Assembly: GCA_903822495.1 (NCBI GenBank) | Contig: CAIJPD010000050.1 | Location: forward strand, 1-64,000 | Direction: 5' to 3' | Source: an uncultured Chloroflexota bacterium | Lineage (GTDB): Bacteria > Chloroflexota > Limnocylindria > Limnocylindrales > CSP1-4 | DNA: 64,000 nt | Shown: positions 1 to 9,101 of the stretch, one piece after another | Layout of the letters: every line of letters begins with the position of its first letter | Numbering within the stretch: position 1 is the stretch's first letter | Made by a program: the position numbers and the translations under genes | Notes under the pieces: generated by a model | Seen by the model: the letters and a program-made list of their open reading frames with translations, nothing else | The model's database searches: none | What the model was told of the DNA's origin: nothing

Positions 1-171
1 CGCCGAGGCGCGCGATCCCGCCTGGGCCGAGCCCGGGTCGGCGCCACCGCCGCTCGCTGCCAGCGAGATGCCCGGGAGCAGCGAGGCGATGAGCATGGCT
101 GCCGGCAAGACGACCTTGAACGCCAGCCGACGAGCGCGCCGGGACGCAGCGGTGGATGTGGCGGCGGACAA
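1..171 (-). CDS. N-terminal part of a secreted or membrane-anchored protein (partial)
   Basis: The reading frame runs off the left window edge, so only the first 57 codons are visible. I place the start at the TTG at 171-169 because GAGGG at 183-179 lies 7 nt upstream. The product begins with a Ser/Thr/Ala and Arg-rich stretch (RRARRLAFK) followed by a hydrophobic segment (about residues 18-37, VVLPAAMLIASLLPGISLA) and then a Gly/Ala/Ser-rich stretch, which is the pattern of a signal peptide or an N-terminal anchor followed by a low-complexity linker. Nothing visible identifies the mature protein. An internal ATG within the hydrophobic segment is a less likely start. Confidence 0.5.
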   Translation of the reverse strand, partial: MSAATSTAASRRARRLAFKVVLPAAMLIASLLPGISLAASGGGADPGSAQAGSRASA

Positions 172-331
172 CGGACGACCCTCAGTGGCAAGGACAGAGC
201 GGGTGGGCGGTCCGGCTCGGCGGACCGGGACGGACGGATGCTAGAGGGCGGCGCGGCGCCGAGTCAATGCACAGTCGTGCTGCATGCATGGTCGTGCTGC
301 TGCCCGCCCGTCCGGCGGCAGAAGCCGGGCG

Positions 332-2647
332 TCAGCCCGGAGCTCGCAGCGCCCTGAGGATCTTCTCCGGCGTGATGGGCAGGTCCAGGATCCGGACCCC
401 GGTAGCCCGGGCGATGGCGTTCCCGATGGCGGGAGCCACCGGCGGCAGGCCCGTCTCGCCGATCCCGTGCACCTCGCCCAGCGCCGGGTTCTCCAGCGTG
501 GTCACACCCAGCCGCCCCGGCATGTCCGCGGGGTAGGCCACCATGTAGTCGGCCAGGGACCCATTCTGGAGCTGCCCCCGGTCGAAGACCAGCTCCTCGA
601 AGAGCGCCTGCCCCACGCCAAACGCGACATTGCCCTCGGCCTGGAGCTCGCACTGGACCGGGTTGATCGCGCGACCCGCGTAGACCGCCGCCTCGTAGCG
701 GAGCAGCTCCACGCGGCCCGTGTCCAGGTCAACTTCGACCTCGGCGGCCCCGGCGGCCTGGTGCCAATGGATGCTGGAGATCCCCTGGCCCGTCTGGGGG
801 TCCAGCGTCCCTTCCGTCCGGTACTCGCCGGCGCCCTGCAGGCTCCCGATCCGCGCCCCGGCCAGCAGCGTGGCGAAGGGGACCGACCGCTGGGGCGACC
901 CCTTGACCCGGACCGCGCCGTCCGCCAGCTCCAGGTCGCCCGGCGCGATCTCCAGCCTGGCGGCGGCCAGCGCGAGGACCTGCGCCGCGATCGCGTCCAC
1001 CGCCCGCTCCACGGCGGTCCCCATCATGTGCGAGCTCCGGCTGGAGCCGGTCACCTGGTCGTAGGGCGTCGTGAGCGTGTCGGGCGTCGTCACCGAGATC
1101 CGGTCGAGGCCCAGCCCCAGCCGCGCGCCGGCGATGCGCGCCAGGAGGGTCCGGACCCCCTGCCCCATCTCCACCGAGCTGGTCAGGACCTGGAGGCTGC
1201 CGTCTTCGTCGAGACGCGCGCCGGCGGTGGACGTGGACGGCGTGATGGTCCCCTTGATGATCACGGAGAAGCCCACGCCGCGCGCCTTCCTTCCCGGCGA
1301 TGACGGCTTGGGCTGGGCCGTCGAGGCCGGCGTCCCCCACCCGATCCGCTCCGCCACCCCCGTCAGCAGCTCCCGGAAGTGGAGGTCGTGGGCGGGCGTG
1401 CCCACCATCGAATCCTGGCCGTCCTCCAGCAGGTTCCGCAGGCGCAGGTCCAGCGGGTCCATGCCCAGGCGGTCGGCGATCATGTCCATCTGGGTCTCGT
1501 ACGCCCAGGCCGCCTGGTTGATCCCGTAGCCGCGGTACGCGCCCGCCGGGGGCAGATTGGTGTAGACGGCGTACGAATCCACCCACACGTTGGGGATGTG
1601 GTGCGGCCCGCCCGTCCCGATCCCGCCGTTCTTGATCAGTCGCGGCCCGATCTCCGCGTACGCACCCGTGTTGAACCAGCACGTGGACTTGCGCGCGACG
1701 ATCGTCCCATCCGAGCGCAGCCCGGTCTTCATCCGGATCCGGACGCCGTGCTTGGTGATGGTGATGAACTCCTCGGCGCGGGTGAGGTGGAGCCGTACCG
1801 GGCGGCGCGCGGCGAGCGACAGGAGCACGGTCACCGGCTCGATCTTGGGATACGCCTTGGCCCCATAGCCGCCGCCGAGCGTGGAGACGACCACCCGGAT
1901 CCGCCCCTGGTAGCCCGGCAGGATCTCCCCGATCGCCGCGCGGACCGCGAAGGGCGTCTGGGTCGCGGACCAGATGGTGATCCCACCGGCGCCGGCGTCC
2001 GCGACGCAGCAGTGGGTCTCCATGGGCATGGCCTGGGCGGGCGGGCACGTGAACTCGTCCTCGAAGACATGGTCCGCGCCCGCGAAGGCCGCGTCCACGT
2101 CGCCCTTGCGCAGCATGAAGTGGTTGCACACGTTGGTGCCCTCGCCCGGGTGCAGGATGATGTCGGCGTAGGTGGGGCCGGTCCGGGGCGAGCCGGCATG
2201 CAGGACCGGCGCACCCGGCTCCAGCGCCTCCACCGCGTCAAAGACCGCCGCGAGCGGCTCGTACTCCACCTCGATCAGGTCCAGCGCCGCCTGCGCCGCA
2301 TCGAGGTCCACTGCCGCCACCGCCGCGATGGGCTCCCCCACGTACCGGACGCGGTCGATCGCGAGGATCGGCTGGTCCCGGTAGACGGGTCCCATGTAGG
2401 GGAAGAGGTCCGGCCGACCCACGAGGTCGGCGGCGGTGATGATGGCCACTACGCCCGGGACCGCGCGGGCACGCGAGACGTCGACGCGGACCAGGCGGGC
2501 GTGTGCCTCGGTGCTCCGCAGCAGCCGTGCGTGGAGCATCCCCGGCAGCGTCACGTCGATCGTGTACGGGATGCGCCCGGTCACCCGCTCGCGCGCGTCG
2601 ATCATCCCGAGCAGCGTGGGAGTTGGGGGCGAGACAGGCGCGGGCAT
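332..2647 (-). CDS. molybdenum hydroxylase large subunit (xanthine dehydrogenase / CoxL family)
   Basis: The 771-residue product has the length and order of the molybdopterin-binding large subunit of the xanthine dehydrogenase/aldehyde oxidase family, which hydroxylates aromatic or aldehyde substrates using a Mo-cytosine dinucleotide cofactor. Visible signatures are GGGYGAKAYPK near residue 257, AYRGYGINQAAW near residue 369, and GEVHGIGETGLPP near residue 727. The last contains the glutamate expected to act as catalytic base. I chose the ATG at 2647 because TACAAT lies 7 nt upstream (leaderless pattern) and because family similarity begins soon after it. No FAD or 2Fe-2S subunit gene is adjacent on the visible side, which is odd since the enzyme normally works as a three-part complex. 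The divergent neighbour is a UbiD-type decarboxylase, so a role in aromatic acid metabolism is possible but not shown. Confidence 0.88.
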   Translation of the reverse strand: MPAPVSPPTPTLLGMIDARERVTGRIPYTIDVTLPGMLHARLLRSTEAHARLVRVDVSRARAVPGVVAIITAADLVGRPDLFPYMGPVYRDQPILAIDRVRYVGEPIAAVAAVDLDAAQAALDLIEVEYEPLAAVFDAVEALEPGAPVLHAGSPRTGPTYADIILHPGEGTNVCNHFMLRKGDVDAAFAGADHVFEDEFTCPPAQAMPMETHCCVADAGAGGITIWSATQTPFAVRAAIGEILPGYQGRIRVVVSTLGGGYGAKAYPKIEPVTVLLSLAARRPVRLHLTRAEEFITITKHGVRIRMKTGLRSDGTIVARKSTCWFNTGAYAEIGPRLIKNGGIGTGGPHHIPNVWVDSYAVYTNLPPAGAYRGYGINQAAWAYETQMDMIADRLGMDPLDLRLRNLLEDGQDSMVGTPAHDLHFRELLTGVAERIGWGTPASTAQPKPSSPGRKARGVGFSVIIKGTITPSTSTAGARLDEDGSLQVLTSSVEMGQGVRTLLARIAGARLGLGLDRISVTTPDTLTTPYDQVTGSSRSSHMMGTAVERAVDAIAAQVLALAAARLEIAPGDLELADGAVRVKGSPQRSVPFATLLAGARIGSLQGAGEYRTEGTLDPQTGQGISSIHWHQAAGAAEVEVDLDTGRVELLRYEAAVYAGRAINPVQCELQAEGNVAFGVGQALFEELVFDRGQLQNGSLADYMVAYPADMPGRLGVTTLENPALGEVHGIGETGLPPVAPAIGNAIARATGVRILDLPITPEKILRALRAPG

Positions 2648-2654
2648 GGGGCCG

Positions 2655-2660
2655 ATTGTA
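2655..2660 (-). promoter_or_regulatory. -10 element of a probable leaderless promoter for the molybdenum hydroxylase gene
   Basis: The hexamer TACAAT reads on the minus strand exactly 7 nt before the ATG at 2647. With transcription starting about 7 nt after a -10 box, the message would begin at or next to the start codon. No Shine-Dalgarno sequence is present in the gap. Confidence 0.5.
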
Positions 2661-2750
2661 TGGGCGACGGTCCTGCCCCACGGCGAGATCCGGCCCACGC
2701 GGGCCGGCGGCCGATGCCCGGCCGGCCCTTGCGCCACATCCCCGCTGCGC

Positions 2751-2756
2751 TACCCT
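2751..2756 (+). promoter_or_regulatory. -10 element (TACCCT) upstream of the UbiD-type decarboxylase
   Basis: TACCCT lies 41 nt before the GTG start at 2798 and would give a short leader that contains the Shine-Dalgarno sequence GGAGG at 2788-2792. This is the conventional, leadered counterpart of the divergent leaderless promoter about 95 bp away. Confidence 0.35.
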
Positions 2757-2797
2757 GAGTGCGCGTCTACCCGACCGTGGCCATCGCGGAGGATCAG

Positions 2798-4282
2798 GTG
2801 ACTTCGACCCGTCAGGCTCCCAGCCAGGACCGCCCCGAACCGTGGGTTGACACCCGCGAGTGGATCGAGCGCGCGACCGCAGCCGGCCAGTTGCGCGTCG
2901 TGCGGGGCGCCTCGTGGCAAGCGGACATCGGCGCCATCGCCGAGATGCTGGACCACACCGACGACAGCCCCTGCGTGCTCTTCGACGACATCCCGGGGTA
3001 TCCGTCGGGCCGGCGTGTCATCGTCAACTGCAACGGCAATCCAACGCGCCAGGGCATCACGCTGGGCCTTCCCGAGGTCGACGCCAACCACGACGGCCTG
3101 TCCAGGTTCTGGCGGGAGACCCTGGGCGGGCTGGAGCCCATCGCCCCGGTGGAGGTGGCAACCGGGCCGGTGTTCGAGAACATCCTGGAGGGGGACGCGG
3201 TCGACCTGACGGCCTTCCCCACGCCGATCTGGCACCCGGCCGACGGCGGCCGCTATATCGGAACCGCCAGCCTCAACATCCTCAAGGACCCGGATTCGGA
3301 CTGGGTGAACGTGGGCACCTACCGCAACCAGGTCTTTGGGCCCACCACGATGGGCCTCTGGATCAGCCCCGGCAAGCACGGCAAGCTGATCCGCGAGGCC
3401 TGGTTCGACAAGGGCGAGCCGTGCCCGGTCGTCGTCGTGGTTGGGGCCGATCCCCTGCTCTTCATCGCCTCGGCCAGCTCCCTGCCGATCCAGGTGGACG
3501 AGCTGGCGTGGGCCGGCGCCGTCCGCGGCAAGGCCATCGAGGTGGTCCGCGGCAAGCACACGGGCATCCCCTTCCCGGCCACGGCCGAGATCGCGATCGA
3601 GGGCTTCATGTACCCCGGCGACCTCCACGCGGAGGGGCCGTACGGCGAGTTCACGGGCTACTACGCCAGCGGCGAAGCGCAGACGCCGGTCATCCACGTC
3701 AAGGCGATCTACCACCGCAACGATCCGATCATCCTCGGCTGCCCGCAGGGCAAGCCGCCGCACGAGGACAACAAGGCGTTTGCCTACCTGCGAGCGGCCC
3801 AGATCGAGCAGCAGCTGCGCGGCGCCGGCGTCCCGAAGGTCACGGGGGTGTGGTGCCCGCCGGAGGCGGCCGAGCGCCTGATGACGGTCATCGCCGTGGA
3901 CCAGGCGTATCCGGGCCATGCCACCCAGGCGCTGGTCGTGGGTGGCCAGGTGGGCGCCGCGGCGTATATCGCCAAGATGGTCGTGGTCGTGGACCCGGAC
4001 ATCGACATCCACAGCCTGAGCGACGTCATGTGGGCGATCATGACGCGCTGCGACCCGGCCCGCGACGTGACCATCGTGAACCGTGCCTGGAGCGGCCCGC
4101 TGGAGCCCTCCACCCACCCGGATCACCGCGACTTCAACTCGCGCCTGCTGATCGACGCGACCATCCCCTGGGAGTGGCGTGATCGCTTCGCGGACCCGGT
4201 GGTCACCGCCGCGATGTCCAGGGCCAACCGCGAGCGCTGGGGCTGGATCCTGAAGCCAGATGCGGAGGATCCGCGCGGCTGA
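2798..4282 (+). CDS. UbiD family (de)carboxylase
   Basis: The 494-residue protein matches the UbiD family of prenylated-FMN-dependent decarboxylases in length and in conserved blocks. These include a central EGPYGEFTGYY motif near residue 279, which carries part of the acidic active site, and an RIVVN-like N-terminal block (RRVIVNCNGNPTRQG). UbiD enzymes reversibly decarboxylate aromatic or alpha,beta-unsaturated acids and require the cofactor made by UbiX; no ubiX is visible in the window. The start is the GTG at 2798 because GGAGG at 2788-2792 is spaced 5 nt before it; an earlier in-frame GTG at 2759 lacks such support. The gene is followed at once by an iron-sulfur flavoprotein gene and is divergent from a molybdenum hydroxylase, a context seen for catabolism of aromatic acids. 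The substrate cannot be read from the sequence. Confidence 0.9.
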   Translation: MTSTRQAPSQDRPEPWVDTREWIERATAAGQLRVVRGASWQADIGAIAEMLDHTDDSPCVLFDDIPGYPSGRRVIVNCNGNPTRQGITLGLPEVDANHDGLSRFWRETLGGLEPIAPVEVATGPVFENILEGDAVDLTAFPTPIWHPADGGRYIGTASLNILKDPDSDWVNVGTYRNQVFGPTTMGLWISPGKHGKLIREAWFDKGEPCPVVVVVGADPLLFIASASSLPIQVDELAWAGAVRGKAIEVVRGKHTGIPFPATAEIAIEGFMYPGDLHAEGPYGEFTGYYASGEAQTPVIHVKAIYHRNDPIILGCPQGKPPHEDNKAFAYLRAAQIEQQLRGAGVPKVTGVWCPPEAAERLMTVIAVDQAYPGHATQALVVGGQVGAAAYIAKMVVVVDPDIDIHSLSDVMWAIMTRCDPARDVTIVNRAWSGPLEPSTHPDHRDFNSRLLIDATIPWEWRDRFADPVVTAAMSRANRERWGWILKPDAEDPRG

Positions 4283-4334
4283 CGCCACCCAGCCGCGGCG
4301 CGTCCCCCACGGCGCCACGAAACCGGAGGCCTGC

Positions 4335-5051
4335 TTGGCAATCCACGTCCTGGGCATCTCGGGCAGCCCGCGCGAGACGGGCGCGACCAGCCGCCTGGTG
4401 CAGGCCGCGCTGCTCGGGGCAACGGCGGTCCCCGGCACCACCTCGGAGTACGTGTCTCTCGCCGGCAAGGCCATCAACGGATGCACCGGCTGCGGCCAGT
4501 GCGCGAAGCTGGGCCAGTGCGTCATCCCGGACGACATGCAGCCGCTGTACGCGCGGCTGGTGGCCGCGGACGCGATCATCCTGGGCACGCCGGTCTACTA
4601 CGGCTCCGCGACGGCGCTCCTCAAGGCCTTCATGGAACGCGTCCAGGCGCTGGGCTCCGCCGAGAAGAAGCTCCGCCTCAAGGTGGGCGGCGCCATCGCG
4701 TCGGGACAGGGCCGGAACGGCGGCCAGGAAACCACGATCCAGGGCATCCAGCTCTGGATGCACATCAACGACATGCTGCCCGTGGGGACCACCTCCCCGT
4801 CGGGGCAGTGGGGCGTGACCGCGCAGGCCGGCGCCGATCCGGACGACATCGGGAACGACGAGATCGTCCTCAAGAAATTCAACCGGCGGATGAAGTCGGT
4901 CGAATCGGCGTGGCTCTACGGCCGCAAGATCGCGACCGTCGCCACCCTGGTACAGGCGGGGCGGGCAGCCACGGGCCTCGACCTCCCGGACAGGCCCTAC
5001 GGCCAGAACCTGCCCGACAGCTACCCGGAGGCGCTCTACCAGTTGCGCTAG
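4335..5051 (+). CDS. iron-sulfur flavoprotein / NADPH-dependent FMN reductase family protein
   Basis: The 238-residue product starts with a flavodoxin-like FMN phosphate loop (GISGSPRETGATSR) and carries GTPVYYGSATALLKAFMER, the usual second conserved block of the family. Four cysteines follow the pattern C-x2-C-x2-C-x5-C near residues 50-62 (CTGCGQCAKLGQC). This is the compact motif that binds a 4Fe-4S cluster in Isf-type iron-sulfur flavoproteins. The start is a TTG at 4335: GGAGG at 4325-4329 is 5 nt upstream and the protein begins directly with the FMN-binding strand. It lies 52 nt after the UbiD-type gene on the same strand and probably shares its transcript, so it may supply electrons or a reduced flavin to that pathway. 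This functional link is inference. Confidence 0.8.
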   Translation: MAIHVLGISGSPRETGATSRLVQAALLGATAVPGTTSEYVSLAGKAINGCTGCGQCAKLGQCVIPDDMQPLYARLVAADAIILGTPVYYGSATALLKAFMERVQALGSAEKKLRLKVGGAIASGQGRNGGQETTIQGIQLWMHINDMLPVGTTSPSGQWGVTAQAGADPDDIGNDEIVLKKFNRRMKSVESAWLYGRKIATVATLVQAGRAATGLDLPDRPYGQNLPDSYPEALYQLR

Positions 5052-5052
5052 G

Positions 5053-5080
5053 CTCGGCCGGCCGTTGCGCATGGGCCGAG
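5053..5080. terminator. hairpin between convergent genes
   Basis: CTCGGCC at 5053-5059 pairs with GGCCGAG at 5074-5080 in the 39-bp gap between the flavoprotein gene and the convergent MFS genes. No T-run follows on either strand, so termination is only suggested by position. Confidence 0.3.
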
Positions 5081-5090
5081 GGCCGGCGCG

Positions 5091-6302
5091 TCAGTCCTTG
5101 GGCGCCAGCAGGACGCGGCTCATCAGGATCGTCACGACCTGGAAGGCGGCGGCGACCACGAACAGCCAGGTGAAGCCGAGGCTGGTGATGATCGCGCCCC
5201 ACAGGAGGCTGCTGGTCCCCGTCGCGAACTGGAATCCGATCGTGTAGGTCGCCATGGCCGAACCCAGCCGGTGGCGGGGCGCCCGCTCCATGACGAGCGC
5301 GCTGATCGTGGGGTTCACGAACGACTGGCCCAGCGCGTAGATGAAGGCGCCGATCGCGAAGGTCACCATGGGCGGCACGATGGTCGCGGGCACGATCACG
5401 ATCAGCAGGCCCACCATCCCCATGAGCGCCCCCAGCGTGATCGAACGCATCCGGCCCATCCGGTCCGCCACCTTGCCGAAGATCGGCTGCGAGATCGCCT
5501 GGGCCAGGCCGAAGACCGGGAAGTAGAGCACCAGCACCTCGATCGGCTCGCCCAGGTGCTTGGCATAGACCGACGGGAAGACCGTGAAGATGCTCCACGC
5601 CGAGAACGACACGATCAGCATGGCCGTCCCGGCCAGCGCCGACGGCTCCACGAAGCGCCCGATGAGGCTGGTCCGCTCGCCCGCGACCGCCGGCGGCTTG
5701 GGCGGTGGGGGCGGCACGTGGATCCGCGTGGTGATGAGGAACGAGCCCAGGAACATCGCGCTGGCCAGGAGGATGGGCCAGAGGGCATCGCGGCCGGCGC
5801 TCGTGTACAGCGCGACGCCCAGCGCCGGGAGGAAGAGCTGACCGATCGCGGGCATCGTCATGAAGATGCCGGAGGCCTCGGCGCGCCGGTTGGCCGGCGC
5901 CAGCTTGGCCATCAGGCTGTGATTGGAGACGGAGAAGAATCCCCAGGCCGTCCCGGTCAGGAACCGGACCGCCATCATCACCGGGATCCCGGGCAGCAGG
6001 AGCAGGTTGGGGACGATGACCGTCATGAGCGCGCCGCCCCGATAGAGCAGCTTGTGGTGCAAGCCATCGATCAGGTTCCCCACGAGCGGCCGAAAGAGGA
6101 GCGACGGCAGCGAGTAGGAGGTCACGACCAGCCCAACGAGCACGGCGTCACCGCCGCGGTCCAGCACCATCAGGGGGACCAGCGCGCGGACCACCGCCTC
6201 CGCCCCGAATGACAGGAACGTGACCACCAGGATCTGTCGGAAGCCGGTGGTCAGCAGGCTCTCGCGCCTGGGCGCCGCCGGGGTGGGCATGCTGGCGCTC
6301 AT
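5091..6302 (-). CDS. MFS transporter, second of a coupled pair
   Basis: The 403-residue protein shows the 12-helix layout of the major facilitator superfamily, including the cytoplasmic loop motif after helix 2 (RPLVGNLIDGLHHKLLYRGG) and a GKVADRMGRMRS segment in the second half. Its start ATG at 6302 overlaps the stop of the upstream MFS gene in an ATGA quartet, indicating translational coupling. The two proteins are clearly paralogues: both contain a SAWSIFTVFPSVYA or SSWSIFTVFPSVYA block and an LGSAMATY block. Two half-sized coupled MFS proteins could act as separate exporters or as a heterodimer. The substrate is unknown. Confidence 0.88.
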   Translation of the reverse strand: MSASMPTPAAPRRESLLTTGFRQILVVTFLSFGAEAVVRALVPLMVLDRGGDAVLVGLVVTSYSLPSLLFRPLVGNLIDGLHHKLLYRGGALMTVIVPNLLLLPGIPVMMAVRFLTGTAWGFFSVSNHSLMAKLAPANRRAEASGIFMTMPAIGQLFLPALGVALYTSAGRDALWPILLASAMFLGSFLITTRIHVPPPPPKPPAVAGERTSLIGRFVEPSALAGTAMLIVSFSAWSIFTVFPSVYAKHLGEPIEVLVLYFPVFGLAQAISQPIFGKVADRMGRMRSITLGALMGMVGLLIVIVPATIVPPMVTFAIGAFIYALGQSFVNPTISALVMERAPRHRLGSAMATYTIGFQFATGTSSLLWGAIITSLGFTWLFVVAAAFQVVTILMSRVLLAPKD

Positions 6303-7561
6303 GCGGCCCGCGCCGGGGCAGCGGCCGGCCGCAACAGCGTGCGGACCAGCGCGATCGTCAGGCCCTGGAGCGCCAGGGCCACGATGAAGACAGCCTCAAA
6401 TCCCATGCCGGTGATCATCGCTCCCCAGAGCAGGCTCGACAGGCCGGTGGCGACCTGGTAGCCCAGCGAGTAGGTGGCCATCGCGGAACCCAGGCGGCCC
6501 TTGGGCGCGCGCTCCATGGTCAGGGCGCTGATCGTGGCCATCACGAGGGACTGCGACGTGGCGTACAGGACGGCCGCGATCGTGAAGGTCACGAAGCCGG
6601 GCACCAGGGCGATGGCCAGCGCCGCGGCGGCGATGACGGCGCCGAGCACCAGGGAGCGGGCGCGTCCCAGCTGGTCGCCGAGCCGCCCCGCGTAGGGCTG
6701 CGAGACCACCTGCGCCAGGCCCCAGATCGGGAAATAGGCGATCAGGACCTCGACGGGCGCGCCCACGTGCTGGGCGTAGACCGAGGGGAAGACCGTGAAG
6801 ATGCTCCACGACGAGTAGGCGGTCACGAGCAGCACGGTGCCCGGGATCGCCGCCGGCTCAAAGAAGCGGATGAAGACGCTGGTGCGAGGGGCCGCTGCGA
6901 TCGGGGCGCCGGCGGTGGTCGCGGCGCTGGGTCCGGCGGCGCCGCCCGCAGGCACGGCGATCCGCAGGGAGGCCAGGATCCCGGCCCCGCCCAGTGCGAC
7001 CACGAAGGCGATGGGCGGGACCAACCCGCTGGAGGTGTAGAGGGCGACCCCGATCCCGGGCAGGATGAGCGCGCCGATCGCGCCGGCGGTGAGGTAGCCC
7101 CCCGCCGCCTGCGCGCGGCGGGCCGGCGGCGCCAGCTTGGCCAGCACCGCATGGTTCGAGACGGAGAAGAAGGCCCAGCCGGTGCCGTACACGAACCGGC
7201 TGATCAGCATCGGCAGGCTGCCGGGGATGAGCAGGAGAAGCGGCAGCGTCGCCATGGCCACGATGCCGGAACGGAGGAGCAGGCGGTGGTGCCAGCTATC
7301 GACCAGGCTGCCCACGATGGGCCGGAAGACCAGCGACGGGATCGCGAAGGCGGTCCCCAGCAGGCCCACCAGCACGGCATCGCCGCCGCGGTCCAGGGCG
7401 ATGATCGGGACGATGGCACGCAGGAGGGCGTCGAAGCCGTAGGCCAGGAACGTCAGCACCCAGAGTGGGCGGAACGGTCGGGCGAGGAGCGAATCCGAGC
7501 GTTGGGTCGCGGGGAGGCCCGACGCGGCCGCGGCGCCGCCGGCCTCGTTGCTGCCCGTCAT
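6299..7561 (-). CDS. MFS transporter, first of a coupled pair
   Basis: This 420-residue MFS protein precedes its paralogue and shares the loop motif RPIVGSLVDSWHHRLLLRSG and the block SSWSIFTVFPSVYAQHVG. The N-terminus up to about residue 25 is Ala/Gly-rich and not part of the membrane domain. GAGGG touches the ATG at 7561, while a better-placed GGAGGG lies about 17 nt upstream, so the exact start is not certain. A TAGACT hexamer (minus strand, 7603-7598) could be the -10 element of the two-gene operon. The tandem arrangement most likely arose by duplication; the shared blocks are longer than expected from family membership alone. Confidence 0.87.
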   Translation of the reverse strand: MTGSNEAGGAAAASGLPATQRSDSLLARPFRPLWVLTFLAYGFDALLRAIVPIIALDRGGDAVLVGLLGTAFAIPSLVFRPIVGSLVDSWHHRLLLRSGIVAMATLPLLLLIPGSLPMLISRFVYGTGWAFFSVSNHAVLAKLAPPARRAQAAGGYLTAGAIGALILPGIGVALYTSSGLVPPIAFVVALGGAGILASLRIAVPAGGAAGPSAATTAGAPIAAAPRTSVFIRFFEPAAIPGTVLLVTAYSSWSIFTVFPSVYAQHVGAPVEVLIAYFPIWGLAQVVSQPYAGRLGDQLGRARSLVLGAVIAAAALAIALVPGFVTFTIAAVLYATSQSLVMATISALTMERAPKGRLGSAMATYSLGYQVATGLSSLLWGAMITGMGFEAVFIVALALQGLTIALVRTLLRPAAAPARAA

Positions 7562-7657
7562 CCCTCGATCACGCGTGGTCGTCCCTCCCGTAGCGCCAGT
7601 CTAGCCGCGCGCCGCGAGGCCGCCTGTCGCCCATGGTGGCCCCTTGAGGCGCCGGGG

Positions 7658-7663
7658 TACAGT
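7658..7663 (+). promoter_or_regulatory. -10 element of a probable leaderless promoter for the LigD-type polymerase gene
   Basis: TACAGT is followed by a 7-nt spacer and then the ATG at 7671. There is no purine-rich Shine-Dalgarno sequence in the spacer. Confidence 0.5.
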
Positions 7664-7670
7664 TCGGGTC

Positions 7671-9041
7671 ATGCCGAAGCGGGTCGAGGTCCTGGACGTG
7701 GCCGGGCGGGAGGTCACGATCTCCAACCCCGACAAGGTCTACTTCCCGAAGGCCGGCCACACCAAGCTGGACCTGGTCCGCTATTACCTCTCCGTCGCCG
7801 ACGGCGCGCTGCGCGGCGCGGGCGGCCGTCCCATGGCGCTGAAGCGCTTCGTGGATGGCGCCGAGGGCGAGCCGTTCTTCCAGAAGCGCGCACCGGAGCA
7901 CCGGCCGCCCTGGATCGAGACCGTGGAGCTGGCGTTCCCATCCGGCCGGACCGCCGCCGAGGTCGTCCTGCGCGACGCCGCGGGCCTGGCCTGGGTGGCC
8001 AACCTGGGCTGCATCGACCTGAACCCACACCCGGTTCGGGCCGAGGACCTGGACCATCCCGACGAGCTCCGCATCGACCTTGATCCCGTCCCGGGCGTCG
8101 AGTGGCAGCAGATCCGCCAGGTGGCGCTGGTCTGCCGCGACGTGCTCACGGACATGGACCTGGTGGGCTGGCCCAAGACCTCGGGCTCGCGCGGGATCCA
8201 TATCAACGTCCGCATCCGCCGCGAGTGGACCTTTGGGGAGGTCCGCCGCGCCGCCCTGGCCATCGCCCGCGAGGTGGAGCGTCGCGCGCCGGCCATCGCC
8301 ACGTCCAGGTGGTGGAAGGAGGAGCGCCACGGCGTCTTCCTCGACTACAACCAGAACGCGCGCGACCGGACAGTTGCTTCCGCGTACTCCGTGCGGCCGC
8401 TTCCGGATGCGCGGGTCTCGGCGCCGCTCACCTGGGACGAGGTCCCGGACTGCCGGGCCGAAGACTTCACGCTGCTGACGGTGCCGGCACGCTACGCCGC
8501 GCTGGGTGACCCGGGGGCCGGGATCGACGATGCCGTCGGCGGCCTGGAGCGACTCCTGGAGCTGGTGGCCCGCCAGGAGGCGGAGGGTCAGGGCGATGCC
8601 CCGTGGCCGCCCAACTACCGCAAGCAGGAGGGCGAGCCGCCGCGCGTCATGCCGTCGCGCCAGCGCCGAGCGGCCGCGGAGTACGACACCCCCGAGGCCA
8701 CCGCCCAGCGCGAGAAGCAGCGCGCGGCCGCGGGGCGCGCTGACGGCCCAGTCCCCTCGCGCCCCACCCCAACCGGCCGCCGTACCAGCAGCATTCCGGT
8801 CATCGAGATCGCGCGGGCCGCCCACAAGGACGAGGCGCTCGCGGGACTGGAGCGCTGGAAGGCCCGCCATCCGCAGGCGGCGGCCGCGCTGGAGCCCGCC
8901 GACGTGCTCGTGGACTCGATGCGCGGCCGGTCCACCACATGGACCCGGATCCGGGTGAACCTGACCCATGTCGCCGTCGACAAGAGACCCCTACAAGAAA
9001 CCCTCGATCCCGACTACGATCCGTGGTCCGCGCCGGGCTGA
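7671..9041 (+). CDS. LigD-type DNA primase-polymerase domain protein
   Basis: The 456-residue protein matches the polymerase domain of bacterial DNA ligase D, the gap-filling enzyme of non-homologous end joining. The catalytic DLDP motif (RIDLDPVPG) is near residue 135, KTSGSRGIHINVRI follows near residue 165, and YSVRPLPDARVSAPLTW marks the end of the catalytic core. A C-terminal extension contains IPVIEIARAAHKDEALAGL and DVLVDSMRGRSTTWTRIRVN, an extension known from stand-alone polymerase-domain proteins of Actinobacteria and relatives. There is no ligase or 3'-phosphoesterase domain in the same chain. Ku is not encoded nearby; an ATP-dependent ligase lies 25 kb away at 34095. The start is supported by the -10 element 7 nt upstream. 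Confidence 0.88.
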   Translation: MPKRVEVLDVAGREVTISNPDKVYFPKAGHTKLDLVRYYLSVADGALRGAGGRPMALKRFVDGAEGEPFFQKRAPEHRPPWIETVELAFPSGRTAAEVVLRDAAGLAWVANLGCIDLNPHPVRAEDLDHPDELRIDLDPVPGVEWQQIRQVALVCRDVLTDMDLVGWPKTSGSRGIHINVRIRREWTFGEVRRAALAIAREVERRAPAIATSRWWKEERHGVFLDYNQNARDRTVASAYSVRPLPDARVSAPLTWDEVPDCRAEDFTLLTVPARYAALGDPGAGIDDAVGGLERLLELVARQEAEGQGDAPWPPNYRKQEGEPPRVMPSRQRRAAAEYDTPEATAQREKQRAAAGRADGPVPSRPTPTGRRTSSIPVIEIARAAHKDEALAGLERWKARHPQAAAALEPADVLVDSMRGRSTTWTRIRVNLTHVAVDKRPLQETLDPDYDPWSAPG

Positions 9042-9101
9042 ACCCCGGAAGCCGCTGAGCGGTCCTCACCCCGACATGACTGACAGGAGGCGTTCCCAGG
9101 G

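Noticed and set aside
729-2129. 466-codon frame inside the molybdenum hydroxylase gene
   Set aside because: Same strand, shifted frame, Arg/Gly/Pro-rich composition; the family motifs are all in the other frame.
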